Of a DNA stretch of 64,000 nucleotides, positions 45,035 through 54,776 are shown piece by piece. Source of the stretch: Rhodamnia argentea (lineage: Eukaryota; Streptophyta; Magnoliopsida; Myrtales; Myrtaceae). Both the position numbers and the translations under genes were made by a program. Below the pieces are notes generated by a model. That model had not been told where the DNA came from, ran no database searches, and saw nothing but the letters and a program-made list of their open reading frames with translations. The stretch lies in NCBI RefSeq assembly GCF_020921035.1, contig NC_063152.1, positions 8,694,001-8,758,000 on the forward strand, given 5' to 3'. Positions within the stretch are counted from its first letter, which is position 1; every line of letters begins with the position of its first letter.

Positions 45035-45635
45035 AGGGGTGAATATCACGAAAAACACCAAACTGGTACATCGGCGATAAATTTACCCCAAAATATTTTT
45101 TTATCACAAAAAATCTCAAACTGGTACACATATGAGAAATTTATCTTAAATTTTTTTTTGGACCATTAAAAACCCTAAATTGGTACACATTGGAAAATTT
45201 TACCCCAAATTGGTACACCTATGACAAGTTTATCATCCATTAATTTTTATTAAATTTTATCATCAAATTGCCTAGTTGGATGACACGTGATAATTGCCGA
45301 ATGTATACGTTTGGGACTTTTATCCTATGTTTATCAGATATGTATCAATTTGGGGCATTTCATGATATTAACTCAATTAATAGAAACTAACAGAGGGTAA
45401 ATTCGATACAATTGTACTAGTTTGGAGGTTTTTGTGGTTGAAAAAATTAATTTGGGATATATTTATCATGGGTGTACCAATTTCAAGTTTATTGTAATCA
45501 AAAAAATAATTTGGATAAATTTTTTACAGGTGTACCTGTATGGGATTTTTTATGATCATAAAAATTATTTAGGGTAAACTTGTTACATATGTGCCAGTTT
45601 AGGATTTTTTGTACGATTAACTCAAAAGAGAGGTA
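45035..45635. mobile_element. Foldback element of GGTACAC-type units
   Basis: The left half has repeated units around 'CCAAACTGGTACA...TAAATTTACCCCAAA'. The right half holds their reverse complements ('GGTGTACCTG', 'TTTAGGATTTTTTGTA'), with a short centre near 45270-45350. It is a diverged relative of the TGTGACAC-type arrays. No gene. Confidence 0.6.
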
Positions 45636-45639
45636 GTTG

Positions 45640-47515
45640 CCCTCTCCATACAATTATCATAGGAAGAACACTTCATAATTTATTAAAAATTGCTATTTCT
45701 TGTCAATTTTTAAATTAAATTATTCTTGGAATTTTCCTCTAATGATTTTTTAGCACTTTTAAATAGTTATATCTTCGATGAAATGAAAAATAGCTGTATA
45801 AAAAGGGGGTGAATATCTTCAATCTTTTAGTTGCCGTCTTTTCGTGGAGAATGAGACATTTTTGAAAAATATTTTTCAGCAAATCATTTTTTTAGGAAAA
45901 TAACAATATTTTTCGATGTTTGGCTAAAACCTGAAAATAAATGTTACTATAGAAAAATAATCAAAAAAGTCAGAAACCTATTGTAATCGTGCCAATTCAA
46001 TCATTTAGCCGGTCAATGCTAACATAGACACTTTTTAATAATAATTTTTCTTTTCAATTTTTTTATTTTATCTTTATCTTTTCTTTTTTTTTCTCTTTTA
46101 GTTTGTTTTTTTCTTGCCACTGGTCGGCGAGGGTTGTCGTAGCACGCCGGCCACCGGGCAAGCCCATCACAGCCACTAGCTAGGCCATGGCCGCCTTCGA
46201 CCTCGGTTGATGAGGCCCTAGCAAGGTTGGCCTCGCCCATATCCGGGCTAGGCGGCCTTGTCCGCAACCGTGCGTCCCGATAGCTTGGGTTAGAGAGGCA
46301 TGCTCGCGAGCAAGGCAACCGTGCCCACACCCGCGATGGCCTCACCCAATGGTTGGTGAGGAGAAAGAAAAAATAGAAAGAGAAAGAAGAGAAAAAATAA
46401 AATTATTAAAACATTATTAAAAATTATCTACATAAGTGTAGGCCGGCCCAATAAATTGAAACAAATGCAAGAGGATTAGTAGTCAATTGACGGAAAAAAA
46501 TTTTAGGACTGAATAGACACAATCGTTATAGATTTAAGACTTCTTTTATAATTCCGCCCGTTAAAATGTTTTCCACGTTTGGAACGGTTGATTTCCTAAG
46601 AGAAAATAGCCACAAATTTTGAATTTTTAATTATTTTTTCCTTTTCTTTTGTTTCCTACTTCCATGGGTGGCGCTGGCTGCTCACGAGATCAACGCTTTA
46701 CATTTGCACCATTACTCTCGAGAGTAGATCATAAGAAACAGGAAAAATGAGGAGGGAGAAAAAAGGCAGCGAAGAGCAATGCCTCTCTCTCTCTCTCTCT
46801 CTCTCTGCAGCGATCCTCTGCGATTTCAGTTTGTGATTATTGAACATTTCACGTTTTGGTCTCGGATTTCATTTCGACGGAACCTGATTTCAAGGTGTTA
46901 CGGCAAGTAGAGCGACCATGGTCCCATTGCTTCAGTGCATCGGTTCGCCATCGAGCGACGTGCTGAAGACCAACGGCTTGACGGTTTTCGATTCTAGCGC
47001 CGGTAGCGGCTAGAGCCGTAAGAGCGAAGGCAAGAAGTAAGGGCCGTGGAGGCCTCGCCCTAAGTCTATCACGGCCCCCCAAGCCAAGGAGTTGGCCTCG
47101 CCCCGAGCCTTCGTGGCCTTGTTGGCTGAGGGTGACATGGCCCTCTCCCCCGGTCCGAGTGAGCCCTTCTCGACGGTCTAGGGTGGTCGGAAAAAAAATT
47201 GAAAATAAAAAATAAAAAATACAAAAATCTGAATGGAAAATTAAATAAAAAATCCATGTATGATGATTTTGTTGGAAAGGACATCTAAATGATCGATTTT
47301 ACCTCGATATGGTACTTAAGTGAACGGAGAAAAAAAGTTATGATATTCAAGCGAGTGTCATACAAAAGTTATAGCATTCCCGCTATTCTTATCCCCGTAA
47401 CTGCTCCTTGTTAATGATCCTAAAAACATCTTGAATTCTCAATTTCATGTAAATGGTATATTGGGATTGCACAGGGCCTTCAGGCTTTCTTTGTTATTTT
47501 GCTCTTTCCCCTACG
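45640..47515. other. Intergenic DNA with GC-rich TE-like patches
   Basis: 46120-46360 and 47000-47180 are GC-rich patches with 'GGCGAGG', 'TTGGCCTCGCCC' and 'GGCCTTG' words, in the style of the GC-rich patch at 22.8 kb; they are read as TE sequence. A (CT)n tract lies at 46782-46806. No confident gene. Confidence 0.45.
46918..47013 (+). pseudogene. Possible stranded first exon (31 codons)
   Basis: After a leader with a (CT)n tract, an ATG opens MVPLLQCIGSPSSDVLKTNG and reaches TAG at 47011-47013; a donor-like CCG|GTAGCG lies inside. GC-rich repeat DNA follows directly, so any further exons are lost. Not recognised. Confidence 0.3.
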
Positions 47516-47520
47516 GTATA

Positions 47521-47970
47521 AAAAAGACTAGGGAAAACACCATAAAAAACCCTAAACTATACCACTATGACACATTTATCTTAAACATTTTCTTGTGATA
47601 CCAAAAATCCTAAACTTATACCCATATGATACATTTATCCCAAATATTTTTTTTATGACACAAAAAATTCCAAACTTATACTAATGTGACATATTTATCC
47701 CAAAATTATCTTTTTGTCACACAAAAAAACTCCCAAACTTATAGGCATGTGACTCATTTACCATAAATTTTGAGGTAAATGTGTCAAAGGAATACCAGTT
47801 TGATATTTTTAGTATCACAAAAGAAGTTTGGAGTAATGTGTTGCACTAGTATAAGCTCGGGTTAAATGTATCACATGGATAAAAGTTTGAGGGTTTTTTG
47901 TCCCAAAAAAAATTTAGGGTAAATGTGTCACAATGGGTATAGTTTAGGATTTTTCATAGCTTTTCCCTAG
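47521..47970. mobile_element. Foldback element of TGTGACAC-type units
   Basis: About eight roughly 55-bp units, the left half in one orientation and the right half in the other. The outermost ends are GACTAGGGAAAA and its complement TTTTCCCTAGTC. It interrupts what would be intron 1 of F-box copy E, ending about 30 bases before its exon 2. Confidence 0.75.
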
Positions 47971-48003
47971 TCTTTTCTTGTGTTACTTGCTCAATGTGCT
48001 TAG

Positions 48004-49041
48004 ATTTTGTTCCTATGGGAGATGGAAGGAGTGACATCTCCATTGTCAAAATTTCAGAATTTGACACTAGTCTCAATAGTTAGTCAATGGGACCTTCCTG
48101 AGATAGCACACCTACTACAAAGTTCAGAGTGTCTGGAAAAATTAGTCATACACCTAGCTGGTTGAACCAACTTGCAGGTTTGTTCCTTCTCTATGATATT
48201 TTCATTTCGCTTATTGTGCTGACTTTTATTTCGCACACATGTTTAAACAGTGAGTTAAAACATTATAAGCACATAAAGATGATCAAATTCAAACTCTTAC
48301 TTGCTTTAGCAATTGAAAATCGCCGGTAACTTCGGTCAGTCTACTCAACATATGTGGAAGGCAACTTTAAGCTGTTTTAGTTCATGACTTAAAGTAACGG
48401 CAGTGCTGTACTAGAGGCTCTTTTGCTGCCATGTAGGTTTGGATCAACTAATAGGTTAGCAACGAGCACCTAGAAAAAGAAGATTTTATGTTGTGTGGAC
48501 GAGTTTAAGTGCTCAAATTGATTAAGACTCCATATAAAGCAAAACTAACTAGCATCTGCGGAGGACAAATGGAGATTATTTGTTTGAAATTTTTGTGAAC
48601 CGATGAATTTTTCTTTTCCTCGTGGACCCACATCTAACGTGAAGTAAGTTTCTTAAATGCGGCACTCATGTGCAGTTTGAGCTTGATGAAGAATTGAAAT
48701 GAGTGTTTTAACTTTGACGAAGACGTTTTTTGTGCTCAAGGAATGGTGACTTTGAATGTTTGGCGAAATATCTCAAGAAAGTTGGGATCATCAGATTTAG
48801 AGTTCATCGTTTTCGGTTGAAACATCTACTCGCCCTGATCAAGCTTCTTCTTGGGGATGCACTTGTGCTGGAGAAGTTGATCATCAAGGCTGCTTTGTGC
48901 GCACAGCATGGACAAGAACATCTTCAAGCTGCTGTTGCTATGGAACTTCTTGCTGTCAGCCGAAATGTGCTCAGCTATCGAAGAGCTTCCAAAACTGCTG
49001 AAGTTATCTTCAACGTACCTTTTAAAAAGGTGTCCCTCTAA
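48004..49041 (+). pseudogene. F-box/LRR/FBD copy E: exons 2 and 3 only, inverted
   Basis: Exon 2 (48004-48177, exactly 174 nt as in copies A, B and C) reads ILFLWEMEGVTSPLSKFQNL, with a TGA where copy C has the Phe of AGFTNLQ. Exon 3 (48676-49041) begins FELDEELK, then a stop and a frame shift; the FBD-type part is recovered downstream (NGDFECLAKYLKKVGIIRF, LLALIKLLLGDALVLEKLII). There is no exon 1. It is the only member of this subfamily on the plus strand, so the block is inverted relative to its neighbours. Confidence 0.85.
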
Positions 49042-49489
49042 AAGCATATGAAAACGGGGGATTCCCATTAATCTCATGGCAAGAGGGTGTATTGCTGTGG
49101 GCACTACACTGCTCATTAGTAAAGTTACATGAACCAGGATAGTATTTGCTAGCAGAACTGGATCATAAGTTCGTCTTCTTGAAAACCAAAACACAATTTA
49201 TTATCTGTCATTAAGATTTGAAATAACTTTAGATTCTTCAATCTAAAGTAGCTGGTACTTCATTACAATAATCGAAGATTTTACCAATTAGATTCAGCGC
49301 AATTTCGGAACATAACTTGCTTTCACTTTAGCCCAATTTGGGTCTAAGATTTGTTCCATTAAATATTCGTTAAGCCGAATCAAGCCGCATTATATTTGGC
49401 CGGCGTAGAACCTTCTTTTGTTGTTTCTTATTTCAAAGGTCTTCGTCAAATGAAGCAAACTTATTGTTCAATGGTCCGAAATTCATTGG

Positions 49490-49845
49490 ACAACATATAT
49501 TCTAAAATCGATCCGTTTCTTTAGCTGCTTGGTCACCATCCGAATGCAAAACCTCCAACCTTTCAAGCCCTTTCGGCGGCATAATTCCCAGGAACCTTGG
49601 GAATGTATCCACGGCTGAAAGGGCTTCCCACGGTGTGATCCAAAGCAAACTCTGCGGCGAATGATCGAATTGCGCGGAAGGAAGGCCACTTTCTCCTTCT
49701 TCTCCCCTTCCTCTGAAATGAAGCGAGGAATCCTGGCGGTTTCATTAGCGCCTTTACCGAACGGCCTAGTCTGTGACATCTCCTCCTCTTGCGCATCGAA
49801 GACAGTGGCGGTTCACCTGGACTACCGCCATTGACATCCTTTTTC
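49490..49845 (+). pseudogene. F-box N-terminal relic, inverted
   Basis: Plus-strand frame TAERASHGVIQSKLCGE corresponds to MAESSAHGIIQGKLS with the ATG changed to ACG. It decays through the F-box to the equivalent of STWTT near 49840. It lies 3' of copy E and in the same sense, the same arrangement as the relic beside copy B. Confidence 0.55.
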
Positions 49846-50029
49846 TCCAATGGCTATGTAGATGTTACTTCATGATAATTTTCAAATTGGTATGATTTGG
49901 TATATTTGTCTTAAATTAATTATATTTATTTTCCAAAAAATTCCGAACCAGCACCCTAATTTACAAATTGATAAGAGATAATCGCCTGGGGACGATTGTG
50001 TATATTATTTCATTGGGGACATGCAAACT

Positions 50030-50460
50030 CAAATGCAGTGTATATAAAATCCTAAACTATATCCATTGTGACACATTTACTCTAAAAATTTTATGTCACA
50101 TAAAAAATTCTTGAATTTTTATCCATGTGATACATTTACCCCAAACTTATATCAGTGTGACGAATTTACCCGAAACTTTTTTTGTGACATTAAAAACCCT
50201 AAACTTGTATCCGTGTGACATATTTACCTTAAAATTTAGGGTAATGAGTCACCCGCCTACAAGTTTGGGATTTTTTGTATCACAAAAAAATAATTTGGGA
50301 TAAATGTATCACATTGGTATAAGGTTGAAATTTTTTGTGTCATAAAAAAATATGTCACACGGATACAAGTTTGGGGTTTTCGGTATTATAAAAAAATGTT
50401 TATGGTAAATGTGTCACAGTGAGCATAGTTTAGGATTTTTGGTGGTTTTTTTTCAATTAA
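50030..50460. mobile_element. Foldback element of TGTGACAC-type units
   Basis: Left units (CCTAAACTATATCCATTGTG, TGTGACGAATTTACCC) are mirrored on the right (GTGTCACAGTGAGCATAGTT), with the centre near 50235. Same family as 47.5 kb and the arms at 44.0 kb. Confidence 0.75.
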
Positions 50461-50461
50461 A

Positions 50462-50850
50462 AATTAGGGGTGATCATTTCCCGATCTGGTCCGGTCCCAC
50501 CTTGGAACCGAGAACCGGACTGCGAGGACGGGTTCTTAGGCGGTCCAATCGTTGGACCACCTTTCCTTAATTGTGTCGCACTGTCGCTAAACTTGAAAAT
50601 CGCACTAAGCATCATAAACATCTTAGATTTCAGTTTAGGTTTGCATTTAGATTTTTGCTTTTAAAAAAAGGTTGTTCGGTCTGATCCGTACGGTCCAGTT
50701 TCTCCATGGACCCGGAAATCGCACCGACCTTAACCAATTCCAATTATATGGAACCAAAAAACCGGACAGAACCCACGAGAGCCGTACCTAATCGGCCAAT
50801 TCGGTCCGATCCAGGTGATTCCGATCGGTCCATTATCCTCAACCCTTTTA
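50462..50850. mobile_element. MITE-like element with GGTCCGATC-rich ends
   Basis: Begins AGGGGTGATCATTTCC and ends GGTCCATTATCCTCAACCCT, imperfectly inverted. Inside are repeated 'CGGTCC', 'GGTTC' and 'CCGGAC' words typical of a widespread class of plant short elements. No gene; the rest up to 51.15 kb is also empty. Confidence 0.5.
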
Positions 50851-51344
50851 AAAACTATCCATAGTCATCCGGTGGGTGGCCCGCAATAATTTGCGTTGTA
50901 AATCGTAACGGCACAAAACAATGAGTCCTAATTTCAGTTGATGCTCGCAACTTCAAGTAAATGTTATTTTGGGATTCCCACCTTTAGACAAATGTTCTTT
51001 TGGGATTTCACGGCGCCTTTGGGCATTCTTTATAATTTTTCTCTTTCCTATACCGTACAAAAAGACTACCGATGTCATACATTCATTGCCCGCAAGATAC
51101 CAATCAAATATACACTGCATGTGAATTTATATGTGTACATCCAAATAACATAAACAGTCATCCTCGGATGATTATCTCTTATCAATTTGTAAATAAATAA
51201 AGCCTACTAAAAAACAAAGAAAATTAATTTGAGGTAAATGTGAAATGGGGTGCCGGTTTGGAATTTTTTGCGAAATAAAAAATTAATGAGGTAAATGTAT
51301 CGTGGCATATCAATTTGAAATTTACCATGGTATTAACTCTTGCC

Positions 51345-51560
51345 AATGTATTCACAAGAGGGAGAAGATGTCGTGGATCGGGTTGTCTGGTAAAGACACT
51401 AATGAAATTAGCTTCGTTACGTGCGATTCGATCGTTTGCCAAAGAATTTGACTTGGATCCGATTGTGGGCAAAGCTCTCGGCCACGGATATCATTCCAGG
51501 GCTTCTTTGAATTCTGCCACCCGAAGGGCTTTTAAAGTTGAAGGCTTTGTTTTCAGATGG
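51345..51560 (-). pseudogene. F-box N-terminal relic
   Basis: Resembles the relics at 31.4 and 58.4 kb on the minus strand, but the start codon position reads GTG (plus-strand GGCCACGG near 51483). The leader to about 51620 is shared with 58.6 kb ('GAGCAAGCAACTAAA'). With 49.49-50.0 kb it forms an inverted pair. Confidence 0.5.
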
Positions 51561-51629
51561 TGAGCAAGCAACTAAAGGACCATTGTACGATATGTTTGTT
51601 TCATTTGATGAAGACCTTTGCAATAAACA

Positions 51630-52320
51630 GCAAAGGTAGTTTTTATACCTTGTAGAAACGTATAATGGTTCAAGGGTTCCTCTATTTGAGCAAGAGAGGA
51701 GGGGCAAACATTATGCAGCTTGATTTGGCTTACTGAATGTCGAATGGAACAAATTTGTATTACCATTATTTGACCCCAATTGTATGCAAGTCGAAGCAAT
51801 TTATGTTTTGTATTGAACCGAAACTGATTGGTAAAACCTTCGATTCTTTTAATGTGCTCTTTGTTGCTGATTCTTTGAACTTACAAATTCACACAAACAT
51901 GGCACAGCTCAAACAGTAAATTAGTAATCTCATAGAGAAAATGTACCTCATAGATACAAAATTATATATAGTAAAAATTCCAGCTGAACTAGATTACAAA
52001 ATCTAAGCCATTTCAAAATTTGATGATGGATAATAAAAATTAAAAAATGTTCCAGGGAATAATCTCGCACACTGTTTTGATTTTCAAAAAGCTGAACCGA
52101 AATTAGCAACAAAAATGGTTATGTTAAATATTTGAGTTTTTTTACCCAAAAAAAAAAATTCAAGTTTATCTTCTTTTGGGCAGCAAAGTACTTCAAAGTT
52201 GTCTTCGAAATCAAATTATAAAACATGTACCATGGTTTGATCTCGCAGTCTTTTTTTTTCAAAAAGCTCAGCTGAAACTAACCACAAAAATGTTTATGTT
52301 CAAATTTCGAGTTTGTCTTC
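51630..52320. other. Intergenic DNA with a repeated upstream motif block
   Basis: No gene. 'TATCTTCTTTTGGGCAGCAAAG' and nearby sequence recur in part at 22270, 52160 and 54430, marking the edge of duplicated blocks. Confidence 0.4.
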
Positions 52321-52325
52321 TTTTA

Positions 52326-52551
52326 GGTGGTTGGTGGTGGTCCAAGTGGACCGCCACCGCTTGGAGAGGACGCTGGTCTTGACGACGTCTTCGAGCGGCA
52401 GGAACGAGAAGATGCGGCGGATCACGTCGTCCGGCAAGGCGCCGATGAGATCCCTAGGCCTCAAAGGAGGAGCTCGGTTTCCTTCTGTGCGACTCGGCCG
52501 GTCGCCGGAGGATTTGCGGTGGATGACGCCGTGGACGTTGGTCCCCGCCAT
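52326..52551 (-). pseudogene. F-box copy F: N-terminal F-box only
   Basis: ATG at 52551 starts MAGTNVHGVIHRKSSGDRPS, then a full, uninterrupted F-box (LPDDVIRRIFSFLPLEDVV, SVLSKRWRSTW). Homology ends after about 75 codons at TTTNHL, and eight non-homologous codons lead to a stop (ORF end 52300). A promoter-like flank is present. A short F-box-only protein is conceivable, but a truncated gene is likelier. Confidence 0.75.
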
Positions 52552-52569
52552 GGATTTGAAATTCTGAGG

Positions 52570-53690
52570 TTTCCACGGATGTTCCCCCGACTTTTCCAAG
52601 GTTTTTGCTTTTTCTTTTTTCTTTCTACCCTTTCCCTCTTTATTCTAATTTCTGCAAAACTCAATTTGATTAGATCAATTAGTTATTGATTTGATTTGGA
52701 ATATATATTTTTTCCTCTTCGATCCGATTTACTATTCTTTTTTAAACACACTGTCTTATCCTTCAATTTTTTTTATTCTTATTCCATTTTTAGGCTGAAA
52801 ATTTTCTTTATCGGAATTTTTCTCTTTTGAGTTATTTATGCAAGCATGACTAAATAATGAATCTGATTGCAAAAACAAATTAGAAGATTTCGATGGGAGG
52901 AGGACTAAAATTAAACTTATGCGTAGAGAGAAAAAAAATGTATTAAGAAATCGACTTACGTGATTTACTAACTCATTCGATATTTTCTTTATATTTTCAT
53001 CCCCTTATAAATGTGTGTTTCTTAGACACCTAGGATAAAAAGATTCTTAATTTTGGCTCGGTATGCTCCTCACTATTTTTGAGTTAGACAAAGGTTAAGG
53101 GCACACCTCTCGCCCTTTGATTTGCGATATGAAATAACATCGAATTAGCAATAACGATTTTGTGAAAATAAAATTAAACTCAGAATGAATACGGGAGAGA
53201 TATTTTTTATTTGATTTGCAGGATAATCTAAGAATAAAATCAACAAGCTTGAAACTCTTTTAATTAGTTTAACTACGTGAAGATTAAATCCTAATATTAT
53301 AATGTTGTTTCTTCGAATTATAAATTTGATATGTAACTTACAAGTTACTCGCATCTAATTATAATCATAAAAGTAAGATTAGAACTATAATGCAATATCC
53401 GATGATTATAAGTCGGTCAAGAATTATTACGACCTTTTAATATAAATTCTATCAAATTACTTTTAATGGGTGTAATAATACAAATCATGAACTATTAGTA
53501 GTTTTTGCAATAAATTATTATTTACCCAGTATAATAAAATTCACATTATTTAATTATGGCACTTAACATCTTCATTATTTGTGTTTAATAATCAAGTTAT
53601 CCGATAATTTAATTTTCACTTAATTGAGTATTCTAAAATCCTAGTATGGTTGCTCATCTACTGAGCATCATGCACCAGCTAATCGTAACA
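52570..53690. other. Upstream flank of F-box F, duplicated at the right edge
   Basis: 52610-53240 aligns with 63330-64000 over its length ('TCTATTTAAACAC'-like words, 'GCAAGC-x-TGACTAAATAA', 'AGTTAGACAAAGG'). 53240-53660 resembles the AT-rich blocks at 25.5 and 37.2 kb. No gene. Confidence 0.55.
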
Positions 53691-53702
53691 TTAAATTAAA
53701 AT

Positions 53703-53910
53703 GAAGGCTCTCTATGTTTCGTTAAAAAAATAATGATTTGTAAAATATTTTCTTGAAAAATAATAACTTTTATCTCTCGAAATAATTAATCAATAAAAAA
53801 TAGTTTCGTATGGAAATATTTTCCATTTATCATTTTGCAAGCAATAAAAATGATTATTTTTAAAAAAACCCTTTTTAAATTATTTATTTTTTGCGAAATG
53901 AACAGAGTCT
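53703..53910. mobile_element. MITE with 10-bp direct repeats, 208 bp
   Basis: Imperfect inverted ends (GGCTCTCTATGTTTCG and GCGAAATGAACAGAGTCT) flanked by perfect direct repeats AAATTAAAAT at 53693-53702 and 53911-53920. Same family as the MITE around the SINE at 25 kb. AT-rich, no coding content. Confidence 0.8.
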
Positions 53911-53920
53911 AAATTAAAAT

Positions 53921-54776
53921 ATTATAATGGTTACCCTATAACCAATCGTGTATGTTAGATTCTTATTCTCGAATCTACCCGGCACCCATTAGATCATGCA
54001 TGCTCGCTTTTAGGTCTCTAAAGACTCCCTTGTTTTGACAAATTACATGTTGAGTTCATTAATAATAGGCCTAAAAAAATTTAGTAAACCCCATAATTTT
54101 CTATGAGATTTTTTTCCTTAAAATTACTGAATAAGTCCTACAACTGTTCCAATAATGCGCTTGAGTGCGAAAACTCACATTTCGTGCATTTAAGTCCTCA
54201 AACATTCAACTTGGATGCACAATTTTTTAACCTTTTCTATTCTTTTAATATCCCCCAACTATTAATTAAAACAATCTCACCCGAACATCCGACAAAACTT
54301 GCCGGAGCTAATGGAAAGACTAATGATTAAAAATCGAATCCCGAAATACTGATTAGTTCCGATTACAACTTTCTTGCCGGGAAAAAACCAAACTAAACCA
54401 CAAAAAGGGTTATGTTAAAATTCCACTTTATCTTCTTTTGGGTAGCACAGAAGTACTCCAAGTTCGAGTCTTTGAAATCAAACGCAACCAAATTATAAAC
54501 AAATTTTCAGACAGAGAAAGCTGAGCAATTTCTCAACCAAAACATCCCTTTCATATGTTGAAAATTCGCTGCTGTTAACCTCCTTCCTTAAGGAGGTTCA
54601 TATTTGCAAATGATCCAGTTTAAATCAGGAACATGTTAAAAACCTGATATCACAGTTCATGTAACTTTACTGTCAAAAGCGAGTGAATAAGAATGAGCAG
54701 CGTAGGGTGCAGGGCAACATACCCTTGCCATGAGACCAACCCAAAACCGGGATTTTCGCATGCTTTTATGAGACAC
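53921..54776. other. Intergenic DNA 3' of F-box G
   Basis: AT-rich with no gene. 54120-54230 resembles 26240-26360 ('TTTCGTGCATTTAAGTCCTC', 'CTCAAACAT'), another sign of block duplication 3' of F-box genes A and G. Confidence 0.45.

Noticed and set aside
46019..46345. Arg/Pro-rich minus-strand frame
   Set aside because: GC-rich TE-like repeat with no domain; similar words occur at 22.8 and 47.1 kb.
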